Positions 24,173 to 32,087 of a DNA stretch of 43,245 nucleotides are shown piece by piece. The notes below the pieces were generated by a model. The model saw nothing but the letters and a program-made list of their open reading frames with translations, searched no databases and was not told the DNA's origin. The position numbers and the translations under genes were made by a program. Every line of letters starts with the position of its first letter. The stretch's first letter is position 1. Origin of the DNA: Lachnospiraceae bacterium (lineage in GTDB: Bacteria > Bacillota > Clostridia > Lachnospirales > Lachnospiraceae); assembly GCA_022791975.1 (NCBI GenBank), contig JAAWAC010000051.1, positions 1 to 43,245 of the forward strand, read 5' to 3'.

Positions 24173-25819
24173 ATGGGAGATTCCAAAAGCTTTCCGATTT
24201 GTGACGAGGAGATGTATAAATATTTTGATAGTCTGTTTTATAAGAATGACCGGCGTCTTTCGGCTAAATGGCGGTTAGAGATGGCTACCGGGGAATATGG
24301 GAGGACGGAGCGCTATGCGGCCATGCTTCTTGGCTCCAAGAGGCTGTTGTATGGGGCAAAGGATGCCCAACAGCAGGCCTGTCTGCTGGAGGGCTTTGAG
24401 AAATTTCTTCATGAGTATGTTGGTGTGGAGGGGTTGGAGGAGCTTTTTATCAACAACTATGGAGTGATTGAAAATCATATTTTTCTGGAGCATGACGCCC
24501 AGGGACGCTCCAAAAATATCCGGGAGCATGCGAAGCACCAGATGAAGAATGCCTATTTGGGCTCAGTTTTGCTGTTGGACTGCAAATATGGGAAGGACAT
24601 GGCAAAAAATATTTCCCAGGCCCAGAGCCCTGTTACCCGATATTTGAAAAATGAGGCGGAAAGAATTTTGCGGCAGTTGCACCCCAAAATGACAGGGGAA
24701 TCCTTCGAGTCGGAGGTGTTAAAGAAACTGGAAGAAATTTCCTATAAGTCCTTTATGGTTTCCGCACTTCTCCATGATATTGGATATCCCCTGGCTTATT
24801 ATCTGCGATCTGCGGAGCAGATGACAGAGTATCCTCCCTATCTGCGGATTCTTTGTCCCATGGTGAAGGTGAATTTTGCAGAGCTCAAGTCCTATTTGCT
24901 GGACAGCAGACTCTTTCAGCTGGTGGATTCCAAGGAGATCTATAAGAAATATCAGGCAGATGACCACGGGGTATTGTCAGCCTTAAGCCTTTTGATGCAT
25001 TTTTATCACAATGGGAGGGTCTACACCCTGAATACCATGCAGCGGTGTATTCTGGAGATGTCGGCCATTGCCATTTACCGGCATACGGATCGGTTTCCGG
25101 AAGGAGAGCGGATGGTATACCTGACCGATCCCATTTCTTATATGGTACGATTATGTGATGACTTACAGGAGTGGGATCGGTTTAAAATCTCCATCAGTGG
25201 CAAGCACAATTATCTCCAGTGTGGAAACTGTGGAAGAAAAATACCGGAGAACAAGGGGAATTATGCGTGTGCATGCGGGCAAACCTACAAGAAAATCACA
25301 CAGATTCCCAATCAGAAGGTCAATTATATTTGTCTGTGTGACCAGCTGAAAATCAACAAAAAGAGGGACAAGACGGAAATTTATTTGAAGTTTCATTTGA
25401 TGAAGCAGCTGGAGATTCTCCTGGAGGATTACCGGGCGGCCAGCAAGAGCCAGGGGGACTTGAAGCGGGTGGAGACCATGTTGCAGGATCAAACCCTGGA
25501 GCCGGGGATAAAGCTTGTATTTTTTGTGTCCAACAATCCCATTTTGCTGATTCAGGAAATGCTAAAAGAGAGTAAAAAGAGCCGGGATGAGGTGGAGAGC
25601 TGGATAGAGCAGGCAGCAGAGGAAAAGCGGGGACCTTTGCAGGCGTTTTGGAAAGACTTTTTGGAAAAGGAGCAGGAGAATCCCTATGGAGACCAGGTGG
25701 AAAAGAACCGGCTGCGGTATGGGGAAAAGACGGCGAAGTTTGTCTCAGACTATTTTGGGGAGATTTATAGTCTGTATGAGATGCTGTTTCCCAAGGAGAA
25801 GGAGGAGGGGGAAGTGTGA
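24173..25819 (+). CDS. HD-domain phosphohydrolase-like protein with zinc ribbon insert, fifth gene
   Basis: The 548-aa protein starts at ATG 24173, 18 nt after the ATPase gene, with AAAGGTG upstream. An HD-type metal site is visible: His119 (REHAKHQ), His201-Asp202 (ALLHDIGYPL), His265 (DDHGVLSAL), His304 (YRHTDR) and Asp329/330 (LCDDLQEW). A CGNCG...CACG zinc ribbon (Cys350, 353, 366, 368) follows the HD core. HD enzymes hydrolyse nucleotides, cyclic nucleotides or dNTPs and are frequent effectors in defence systems. The exact substrate cannot be read. The complete H...HD...D set argues that the enzyme is active. No membrane segment is seen. It is the last cassette gene; the thiamine promoter starts 14 nt later. 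Confidence 0.75.
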   Translation: MGDSKSFPICDEEMYKYFDSLFYKNDRRLSAKWRLEMATGEYGRTERYAAMLLGSKRLLYGAKDAQQQACLLEGFEKFLHEYVGVEGLEELFINNYGVIENHIFLEHDAQGRSKNIREHAKHQMKNAYLGSVLLLDCKYGKDMAKNISQAQSPVTRYLKNEAERILRQLHPKMTGESFESEVLKKLEEISYKSFMVSALLHDIGYPLAYYLRSAEQMTEYPPYLRILCPMVKVNFAELKSYLLDSRLFQLVDSKEIYKKYQADDHGVLSALSLLMHFYHNGRVYTLNTMQRCILEMSAIAIYRHTDRFPEGERMVYLTDPISYMVRLCDDLQEWDRFKISISGKHNYLQCGNCGRKIPENKGNYACACGQTYKKITQIPNQKVNYICLCDQLKINKKRDKTEIYLKFHLMKQLEILLEDYRAASKSQGDLKRVETMLQDQTLEPGIKLVFFVSNNPILLIQEMLKESKKSRDEVESWIEQAAEEKRGPLQAFWKDFLEKEQENPYGDQVEKNRLRYGEKTAKFVSDYFGEIYSLYEMLFPKEKEEGEV

Positions 25820-25833
25820 TGGAAAGATTAGAG

Positions 25834-25862
25834 TTGACATTCTGGTCTCCATCCCTTACAAT
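25834..25862 (+). promoter_or_regulatory. Promoter of the thiamine operon
   Basis: Perfect TTGACA (25834-25839), 17-nt spacer, TACAAT (25857-25862). Transcription should start near 25869, giving a leader that begins just before the riboswitch. Confidence 0.85.
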
Positions 25863-25875
25863 AGCATCATAACAG

Positions 25876-25976
25876 CATAGCTCTGGGGAGTCTGGCGCGC
25901 CAGGCTGAGAGGGAAATTTTCCGAACGATTCCGACCCATTAAACCTGATACGGATCATGCCGGCGTAGGAAGTTAG
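25876..25976 (+). promoter_or_regulatory. TPP (THI-box) riboswitch
   Basis: Conserved THI-box parts are present in order: a GGGG entry (25885-25888), CTGAGA (25904-25909), ACCCATTAAACCTGATACGGAT (25934-25955) and ATGCCGGCGTAGGAA (25957-25971). P1 can form between tagct (25878-25882) and agtta (25971-25975). It precedes thiC and its operon and is followed by a terminator, so TPP binding should stop transcription. Confidence 0.93.
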
Positions 25977-25978
25977 CG

Positions 25979-26031
25979 AAACGCACATATTGTTAGAATG
26001 GAAAGACGCATCCGAAGGGGTGCGTTTTTTT
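25979..26031 (+). terminator. Riboswitch expression platform: intrinsic terminator and antiterminator
   Basis: The terminator stem is 26006-26013 with 26018-26025 (8 bp, GAAG loop), followed by a T-run to 26031. The segment aaacgcac (25979-25986), just after the aptamer, is perfectly complementary to gtgcgttt (26020-26027), which overlaps the terminator's 3' arm. This gives a simple antiterminator for the TPP-free state. Confidence 0.85.
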
Positions 26032-26111
26032 ATTTCCCAATGGGAATGAGAGAAACAGGTGAGAGCTCCCTGCTTACAAACGCCAAAAAGGCGGGAAAGA
26101 GAGGAAGATGT

Positions 26112-27419
26112 ATGCAGTACACAACCCAGATGCATGCGGCCAAAAAGGGCATTCTCACCAAGGAAATGGAAGCTGTGGCCCAAAAGGAGCAGATGGAGCC
26201 CAGAGAGCTTATGGAGCTTTTGGCCCAGGGGAGGGTAGCCATACCCTGTAACAAGGTACATACCAGCATTGTGCCAAACGGAATCGGAAACCGGCTGCGA
26301 ACAAAGATCAATGTAAACCTGGGGGTCTCCAGGGATTGCAGGGATTTGGACGTGGAAATGGAGAAGGTACAAAGCGCCGTGGACATGGGAGTGGAGTCCA
26401 TTATGGACTTGAGCTCCTATGGGGATACCCGGAAATTTCGCAGGAGACTGACCCAGGAATGCCCGGCTATTATCGGCACCGTGCCCATCTATGACGCGGT
26501 GGTGCATTACCACAAGGCCTTGAGGGAGATCACCACGGAGGAATGGCTGGATGTGGTGAAAATGCACGCGGAGGATGGGGTGGATTTTATGACCATTCAC
26601 TGTGGGATAAACAAGTCCACAGCGGAGCGATTTAAGAAAAATAAGCGGCTGATGAATATTGTTTCCCGGGGAGGCTCCATTATTTTTGCCTGGATGGAAA
26701 TGACGGGAAAGGAAAATCCCTTCTATGAGCATTTTGATGAGATTCTGGAAATCTGTCAGGAATATGATGTGACCTTAAGTCTGGGAGATGCCTGCCGGCC
26801 AGGATGTTTGGAGGATGCCTCGGACATTTCCCAGGTGGAGGAGCTGATTACTCTGGGCGAGCTTACCAAGCGGGCCTGGGACAAGGATGTACAGGTGATC
26901 ATTGAGGGACCGGGACATATGCCCATGGATCAGATTGCCGCCAATATGAAGATCCAGGAGACGCTTTGCCATGGGGCGCCCTTCTACGTGCTGGGGCCTT
27001 TGGTGACGGACATAGCCCCAGGGTATGATCATATTACAGCTGCTATCGGCGGAGCCATTGCGGCTATGCATGGAGCTTCCTTCCTGTGCTATGTAACCCC
27101 GGCGGAGCATCTGGGCTTGCCCGATGTGGAGGATGTGAAGGAGGGCATCATAGCCTCCCGCATTGCGGCTCATGCGGCGGATGTGGCCAAGGGGATTAAA
27201 GGAGCCAGAGTGCAGGACTATGAGATGAGCCTGGCCAGAAAGCAGCTTAACTGGGAAAAGCAGTTTTCCCTGTGTCTGGACCCGGAGAAGGCCCAAAGAT
27301 ATCGGGCCAAGGCCAGGCCTAAAAAGGAGGACACCTGTAGTATGTGCGGCAATTTCTGTGCAGTCCGGAATATGAATCGGATTCTGGACGGAGAAATCGT
27401 GAGCATTTTTGATGAGTGA
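26112..27419 (+). CDS. thiC: Phosphomethylpyrimidine synthase ThiC
   Basis: This radical-SAM enzyme converts aminoimidazole ribotide to HMP-phosphate for thiamine. The start is ATG 26112 (435 aa, normal for the short Clostridial form) with GAGAGGAAG upstream. An in-frame ATG at 25998 is rejected because it lies before the riboswitch terminator. Recognised segments include [43 protein letters not shown] and [25 protein letters not shown]. The iron-sulfur motif CSMCGNFC (Cys409, 412, 416) near the C-terminus is CX2CX3C. It is the first gene of the operon. Confidence 0.97.
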   Translation: MQYTTQMHAAKKGILTKEMEAVAQKEQMEPRELMELLAQGRVAIPCNKVHTSIVPNGIGNRLRTKINVNLGVSRDCRDLDVEMEKVQSAVDMGVESIMDLSSYGDTRKFRRRLTQECPAIIGTVPIYDAVVHYHKALREITTEEWLDVVKMHAEDGVDFMTIHCGINKSTAERFKKNKRLMNIVSRGGSIIFAWMEMTGKENPFYEHFDEILEICQEYDVTLSLGDACRPGCLEDASDISQVEELITLGELTKRAWDKDVQVIIEGPGHMPMDQIAANMKIQETLCHGAPFYVLGPLVTDIAPGYDHITAAIGGAIAAMHGASFLCYVTPAEHLGLPDVEDVKEGIIASRIAAHAADVAKGIKGARVQDYEMSLARKQLNWEKQFSLCLDPEKAQRYRAKARPKKEDTCSMCGNFCAVRNMNRILDGEIVSIFDE

Positions 27420-27435
27420 GAGGGGAGATAAAGAT

Positions 27436-27951
27436 ATGCGGTTTTCGACGAAAAAATTAACAGCTGCCGGTATGCTGGTGGCATTAGGGGTTAGTCTGTC
27501 TACATTTTCCATTCCTGTGGGAGCTTCCAGGTGCTTTCCCATCCAGCATTTTATCAACGTACTGGCCGGGATTTTTCTGGGACCGGTTTACGGGACGGCT
27601 ATGGCCTTTTGCACCTCCCTTATCCGGAATCTCATGGGAACTGGCAGCATTCTGGCATTTCCTGGAAGTATGATAGGGGCCTGCCTCTGCGGAATTGCCT
27701 ACCAGAAAACCCACAAGCTTCTCTGGACCTATATAGGGGAGGTTCTGGGGACAGGAATTTTGGGGGGCATGCTGTGCTGTCCGGTGGCTATCTGGATTTT
27801 GGGAAAAGAAGCGGCTTTGTTTACCTATGTGCCGGCATTTTTCATCAGCACTCTGGGTGGAACTTGCATAGCGGCCATTCTTCTGTCTATTATGGGGCGC
27901 TCCCGGGTGCTGGAAGCCCTGAAAGGTTTATGGGGAGCGGGTAATTCATGA
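27436..27951 (+). CDS. thiW: ThiW, ECF transporter S-component for thiamine precursor (thiazole)
   Basis: The start is ATG 27436 (171 aa), with AGGGGAG nine bases upstream. The protein is a small, very hydrophobic five- or six-helix membrane protein. FSIPVGASRCFPIQHFINVLAGIFLGP is characteristic of ThiW, the predicted hydroxyethylthiazole-uptake S-component, which works with a shared energising ECF module encoded elsewhere. It lies 16 nt after thiC and overlaps thiD by 4 nt. Uptake of thiazole fits the ThiM kinase encoded downstream and the absence of thiazole synthesis genes. Confidence 0.9.
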   Translation: MRFSTKKLTAAGMLVALGVSLSTFSIPVGASRCFPIQHFINVLAGIFLGPVYGTAMAFCTSLIRNLMGTGSILAFPGSMIGACLCGIAYQKTHKLLWTYIGEVLGTGILGGMLCCPVAIWILGKEAALFTYVPAFFISTLGGTCIAAILLSIMGRSRVLEALKGLWGAGNS

Positions 27952-28766
27952 AAGCTGTTTTGACCATTGCCGGGTCTGACAGCGGCGGGGGAGCCGGAAT
28001 TCAGGGAGATTTAAAAACCATAGAGGCCCATGGCTGCTACGGAATGAGCGTGATTACCGGGGTGACAGCCCAGAACACAAAAGGAATCCTGGCAGTGGAG
28101 GAAGTTTCTGGAAAAATTTTACAGAAACAGCTGGAGGCAGTGCTCTCGGATATTCGGCCTGCTGCCATAAAGATCGGCATGGTATACAGCCGGGAGAATG
28201 TGGAGATTATCAGCAAGGCTTTGCAGCAGTGGGACCACGGACCGGTGGTGCTGGACCCGGTGTTAGCGTCTACCAGCGGTCTGCCTTTATTAAAGCCCTG
28301 GGCCATAGAGGCATTGGAGGAGCAGCTGTTTCCCCAGGTGACTCTGTTGACTCCCAACCTGCCAGAGGCCGGGACTTTACTGGGGGAAAGGACTTGGCCG
28401 GAGGACTCCCGGATGGAGGAGGCGGTTAGAGCCCTTTCCTGGCAGTATGGCACGGCGGTTCTTCTAAAGGGAGGCCATCGGGAGAGAGGAGCCCACGATG
28501 TCCTGTGCACAGAGGGACAGGTTCACTGGTTTTTGGGGGAGCAGATACAGGCCATAAAGGGTAGCCACGGGACAGGCTGTGCTCTGTCCAGCGCCATTGC
28601 CTGTAACCTGGCGGCGGGAATGTCCCTTCTGGAGGCCATAAAGGCAGCCAAGATCTATGTGACCGGTGCCCTGCTGCATGCGCCGGGGCTGGGCCGGGGA
28701 AACGGGCCCCTGCATCACGGTTGGAGGAAACGATTTCCAGAGAAAGCCGGGGAAAGAGAAGAGTAG
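27948..28766 (+). CDS. thiD: Hydroxymethylpyrimidine (phosphate) kinase ThiD
   Basis: The 272-aa ribokinase-fold enzyme phosphorylates HMP and HMP-P to HMP-PP. The N-terminal TIAGSDSGGGAGIQGDLKT and GVTAQNTKGI are diagnostic. VLDPVLASTSG and the anion-hole KGSHGTGCALSSAIA near the C-terminus are intact. It starts within the thiW stop codon (ATGA). The tail after AGREE is Glu/Arg rich and unconserved. Confidence 0.96.
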   Translation: MKAVLTIAGSDSGGGAGIQGDLKTIEAHGCYGMSVITGVTAQNTKGILAVEEVSGKILQKQLEAVLSDIRPAAIKIGMVYSRENVEIISKALQQWDHGPVVLDPVLASTSGLPLLKPWAIEALEEQLFPQVTLLTPNLPEAGTLLGERTWPEDSRMEEAVRALSWQYGTAVLLKGGHRERGAHDVLCTEGQVHWFLGEQIQAIKGSHGTGCALSSAIACNLAAGMSLLEAIKAAKIYVTGALLHAPGLGRGNGPLHHGWRKRFPEKAGEREE

Positions 28767-28799
28767 AAGAAATTAAAAGAGAACAAGGAGGCGGTGGAG

Positions 28800-29666
28800 A
28801 TGGAAGCGCTGGAAACAGTGGAGAGAATCACAGACTTATTTTCCCGGGTTCGCAGGATGCGCCCTCTGGTGCACATGTTGCCAAACAGCGTGACAGCCTC
28901 TCTGTGTGCGGATGCCCTGGCAGCCATAGGGGCTCGCCCTCTGATGGCTGTATGTCCACGGGAAATGGAGGAAATCGTTTCCTACGCGGATGCGCTGGTG
29001 GTAAACATGGGACAGCCTACCCGGGAGAAACAGGAGGCAGCCTCTCTGGCTCTGACTGCGGCAGGGAAGCGCCCCTGTCCGGTGGTGCTGGACCCGGTGG
29101 GAGCGGGAGCCAGCGCTTATCGATGGAAAAATTTGGAAGAGCTTTTGGCAATTCCCTGGAACGGAGCGATAAAAGGAAATGAGGCGGAGATGCATACGCT
29201 GTGTACCGGGGAGCTGACCCATGAGGGAATAGATTCTCTTCGACGACACGGTGGGCTTTGGGAGAAAAAAAGGGAGCTTACCGGAAAGCGCATCTATGTG
29301 GTTACCGGGCAGGAGGATCGGATTTATAGCATGGAGCAGGAGGAGAATATTCGAGAGGAGGCAAGGCTTCGCTGGAAGCTTGCACACAGGGCCAGACCAG
29401 CCTGCAATGTGGTGGGAACCGGCTGTATGACAGGCGCCATTTTGGGCGCTCTCTGCGCTGTGACTAGGGAACTTAGGCTGTCGGATCTGGAAAAATATGA
29501 CTTAGCGGCCAGAGGGGCCCTGTTGGCCATGGGAATGGTGCAGGAGCAGGCAGCAGGAATCGGGGAGTATGGAACTTGTCGGAAACTTCTGCTGGATGGA
29601 TTGAGCGCTTTGAGTGGGCAGGAGGCGTTTAGAGTGTATATAGAGAGAAATTGGAATGGTGGCTAG
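28800..29666 (+). CDS. thiM: Hydroxyethylthiazole kinase ThiM
   Basis: The start is ATG 28800 (288 aa), eight bases after AAGGAGG (28785-28791); the upstream GTG 28794 is too close to that site. The enzyme salvages thiazole by phosphorylation. Recognised segments are VHMLPNSVTASLCADALAA (canonical ThiM has NxVT), VVNMGQP, VVLDPVGAGASAYR, IKGNEAE, VVTGQEDRI and VVGTGCMTGAILGA, with the catalytic Cys of the GTGC motif. It works with ThiW uptake and supplies thiazole phosphate to ThiE. Confidence 0.95.
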   Translation: MEALETVERITDLFSRVRRMRPLVHMLPNSVTASLCADALAAIGARPLMAVCPREMEEIVSYADALVVNMGQPTREKQEAASLALTAAGKRPCPVVLDPVGAGASAYRWKNLEELLAIPWNGAIKGNEAEMHTLCTGELTHEGIDSLRRHGGLWEKKRELTGKRIYVVTGQEDRIYSMEQEENIREEARLRWKLAHRARPACNVVGTGCMTGAILGALCAVTRELRLSDLEKYDLAARGALLAMGMVQEQAAGIGEYGTCRKLLLDGLSALSGQEAFRVYIERNWNGG

Positions 29667-29710
29667 ACGGAAGCGAACATTATTTAGAGGAGAGAAAAGG
29701 AGACAGAAAA

Positions 29711-30370
29711 ATGCAGAGGGGAAGGCTTAAAAAAGAAAAGGGAATTTTATATTTGATAGGGGATTTCATGGAAGGAGAGGAGCCCCTCTGTAAGGCGCTC
29801 TCGGCCGGTGTGGATGTGGTCCAGCTGCGGGAAAAGAATCTGTCCTCCGCGGAATATTTGCGCAGGGCCTTAAAAATGCGGGAGTTGGCAGATCGGTTTC
29901 ACACTCTGTTTGTGGTGAATGATCGGGTGGATATCGCTCTTATGGCCGGGGCGGACGGGGTACATCTGGGGAAGGAGGATGTGCCTGTGGAGGCGGCCAG
30001 GCGCCTGTTTCCCGGAGGGATTATCGGCGCTACGGCTAAGACCAGGGATCAGGCTCTAAAGGCTTGGAGGGAGGGCGCCGATTACCTGGGCAGCGGCGCC
30101 TGGTTTGCCACCACCACAAAGCCGGATGCGCTTCCCCTTGCTCCGAAAGCTTATGGAGAAATTTTGTCTGCCGTGCCCATTCCCACAGTGGCCGTGGGGG
30201 GCATTACCCTGGAAAACTGCGACCGGCTTCTGGCGTGTGGAGCTCATGGACTGGCGGTTTCCGCAGGGATTTTAAAGGCGGCGGACATTTCCGGTACCGT
30301 GGCAGGCTTTCGGGAAAAGCTTAATATAAATATTCTGTCCACTGAATCATGTTGCCAGACTCATCCGTAA
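29711..30370 (+). CDS. thiE: Thiamine-phosphate synthase ThiE
   Basis: The start is ATG 29711 (219 aa), eight bases after AAGGAG; an in-frame ATG at 29651 overlaps thiM and has no site. The TIM-barrel enzyme joins HMP-PP and thiazole-P. VQLREKN, FVVNDRVDIALMAGADGVHLG, GATAKT and YLGSGAWFATTTKPDA carry the expected pyrophosphate- and substrate-binding residues. VAVGGITLENC completes the phosphate loop. The last 50 nt overlap the 3' end of the opposite-strand gene, and the C-terminal residues after EKLNI are not conserved. Confidence 0.95.
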   Translation: MQRGRLKKEKGILYLIGDFMEGEEPLCKALSAGVDVVQLREKNLSSAEYLRRALKMRELADRFHTLFVVNDRVDIALMAGADGVHLGKEDVPVEAARRLFPGGIIGATAKTRDQALKAWREGADYLGSGAWFATTTKPDALPLAPKAYGEILSAVPIPTVAVGGITLENCDRLLACGAHGLAVSAGILKAADISGTVAGFREKLNINILSTESCCQTHP

Positions 30371-31412
30371 CCTTTTGAGACAGGGTGTTTCCAGCTTTAT
30401 CATAACTGAATTCCATGAGAGTTGTCTGCTGACCCTCTGCATTGTAATTATCTATGCTTAGAATATGGCCGTTGGGATCGTAGAGATAAATGCTCTTCTC
30501 CTGTCTGTTTTCCATATGCATCTCCATCCGTTCTGGCTTACCGTTTTGATGGAATGTATAGCTGTAGATGGCAGAGCCGTAGAGCTGGTCATTGCTATAG
30601 ACTTCAGCAGACTGGGCATACCCGTCCTCATTATAGGTATACCTGTATTCCATAGAATTGAGAATTTGATCTCTGGTATTGCCATAGTTCTCATAGATGA
30701 GGGGATTTCCATTGTGGTCAAAGGTCTGTTGAAAACCATGCTGAAGATTTCCGTCCTGGTCGTAATTTTCGTAGGACAGAATGCGTCCCTCCCCATCATA
30801 GCTGATTTCGCTCCAGGAGTAGCAGCTGCCGTCCTGATTAAAAAATTTGGAGCAGAGAATCTGTCCCTTTTCATCCAGCAGCTCCTCGCTTCGGGCCGTG
30901 CCCGAAGTTTGAGAGTAGGCACCTATGCGCAAAAGTCCTGGGGAATGCGCTTCGTAAGTGTAGGTGATGGTATTGTAGGGGGCCAGGCCGTCGGACTCCA
31001 CAGCCTGGGTCATGCGGCCCTGGCTGTCATATATATAGCTGGTCTGGGTGCTAATACTTCCGTCCTCATGATAGCTAATTTTCTGGGACATCAGGTGGGC
31101 GGTGTCCTCTTTTTTAGCCTCCCTTTCTGAATCGTTTTCCGAGGAACTGCTTTTTCCAGGGCTTTGTGGGGCCGTTTGGTTAGCTCCCGGATTTTTTTGC
31201 TTCCAGAGGAGAAAGCCAAGGACAGCAATCACCGCCAAAAGTAGTAGAAATACTGCTGTGACCGCAATCCAGATAGGGCTCTTCTTCTTTTTCAAGGGAG
31301 CTTGTCCCCCTGGATTCTCGCGCTGGTTCTCCGGGGAGATTATAGGCTTTCCGCACTTGGTACAGAAATGGGCCTGGTCGTTTAACTCATACCCACAAAA
31401 TTTGCAAAACAT
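30321..31412 (-). CDS. Zinc-ribbon membrane protein with YD-like extracellular repeats
   Basis: The start is taken at ATG 31412 (363 aa); GTG 31430 is possible. The N-terminus CKFCGYELNDQAHFCTKCGKP is a double CxxC zinc ribbon. A single membrane helix follows (about 47-70, IWIAVTAVFLLLLAVIAVLGF). The rest is outside the cell if the topology is N-in. It has at least eight 20-residue units of the type YDxxGxIxSxxxYxxxGQ, which resemble the YD/RHS or MORN-like beta repeats of bacterial surface proteins. Such zinc-ribbon plus helix plus repeat proteins are common in Clostridia and have no assigned function. A TTTACA-17-TATAAT promoter lies 160 nt upstream. Confidence 0.75.
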   Translation of the reverse strand: MFCKFCGYELNDQAHFCTKCGKPIISPENQRENPGGQAPLKKKKSPIWIAVTAVFLLLLAVIAVLGFLLWKQKNPGANQTAPQSPGKSSSSENDSEREAKKEDTAHLMSQKISYHEDGSISTQTSYIYDSQGRMTQAVESDGLAPYNTITYTYEAHSPGLLRIGAYSQTSGTARSEELLDEKGQILCSKFFNQDGSCYSWSEISYDGEGRILSYENYDQDGNLQHGFQQTFDHNGNPLIYENYGNTRDQILNSMEYRYTYNEDGYAQSAEVYSNDQLYGSAIYSYTFHQNGKPERMEMHMENRQEKSIYLYDPNGHILSIDNYNAEGQQTTLMEFSYDKAGNTLSQKVTDESGNMIQWTEYLY

Positions 31413-31570
31413 AGGCGTGTCGCTCCTCACTTCTTCTAATCTTCCAAAGGTTTATCCCGAGGCTGCCAATCTTACCTTTCCATTCTTGAAAAATCCCCCT
31501 GCTATTTTTAACAGTTCTTTCTCAGGCATATCTGCATGAACTTCTGGTGGACATTTAAAGATTTGTTACA

Positions 31571-31599
31571 ATTATAGCAAGCGTCTGAAAAAGTGTAAA
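31571..31599 (-). promoter_or_regulatory. Promoter of the zinc-ribbon membrane protein gene
   Basis: Read on the minus strand: TTTACA (31599-31594), 17-nt spacer, TATAAT (31576-31571). It points at the gene starting at 31412. The long leader holds no recognised riboswitch. Confidence 0.7.
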
Positions 31600-31820
31600 G
31601 TCTATATATTAAGTGACAATAAAAAATACTTCCATAAATGCAGATATTTATTGTTTCTACACTTATCGAAGTATTTCTTGTACAAATGTATAAAATTCCC
31701 TTCCTTAATAACATTTCTTAATCAAACATTAATCTGATTACTTTTTAACCATTTCTACATGATTGTTAAATAAAAAACCTCAAAGCTCTATAACAACGGA
31801 GTCTTCAAGGTACTTTCTAG
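31600..31820. other. A+T-rich intergenic region without a gene
   Basis: Between the minus-strand promoter and the tRNA I see no gene. A 9-bp dyad (aaatacttc 31624-31632, gaagtattt 31668-31676) spans a 35-nt loop and could be an operator or a weak hairpin. No repeat or second tRNA is visible. Confidence 0.5.
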
Positions 31821-31892
31821 CAGCTCGTAGGGGAATCGAACCCCTGTTTCCGCCGTGAGAGGGCGGCGTCTTAACCGCTTGACCAACGAGCC
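31821..31892 (-). tRNA. tRNA-Glu (anticodon CTC)
   Basis: On the minus strand a 72-nt cloverleaf starts GGCTCGT and ends ACGAGCT plus discriminator G. The anticodon arm is CGCCG-CCCTCTCAC-style with CTC in the loop, and the T arm is AGGGG-TTCGATT-CCCCT. CCA is not encoded. The first acceptor pair is G-U. CTC reads GAG codons. tRNA genes are common integration sites, but I see no matching att duplication near the phage region. Confidence 0.93.
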
Positions 31893-32030
31893 ATCTGCAT
31901 TACACTTGTTTAGTATACCAGATATTTTTTAAATTGCAAGCATTTTTTTGAAAATTTTTAAAAAAAAGATCGATTTGTGCAGATTGCATAAATCTAATTG
32001 GGTTTTTCTGGATGGATATTGGTAAAAGAT

Positions 32031-32059
32031 GAGGATGTCGAACTTAGTCAAACATCCTC
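32031..32059 (-). terminator. Likely terminator after metA
   Basis: gaggatgt (32031-32038) pairs with acatcctc (32052-32059). Read on the minus strand the stem is followed by atctttta. It lies about 30 nt past the metA stop. Confidence 0.55.
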
Positions 32060-32087
32060 CCCAAACTTCATTTACCCTTTTATCTCG

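Noticed and set aside
25353..26732. 459-codon minus-strand open frame opposite thiC and the riboswitch
   Set aside because: It runs antisense through the TPP riboswitch, terminator and most of thiC, has low-complexity Pro/Ser content and no ribosome site. It is a shadow of the G+C-rich coding strand.
30465..31130. 221-codon plus-strand open frame opposite the zinc-ribbon membrane protein
   Set aside because: It is hydrophobic and valine/isoleucine rich only because it mirrors the Tyr/Asp/Asn-rich repeats on the other strand.
31821..31892. tRNA-Glu as attachment site for the phage tail region
   Set aside because: No duplicate of the tRNA 3' end was seen near either side of 33.3-43.2 kb, and metA lies between.
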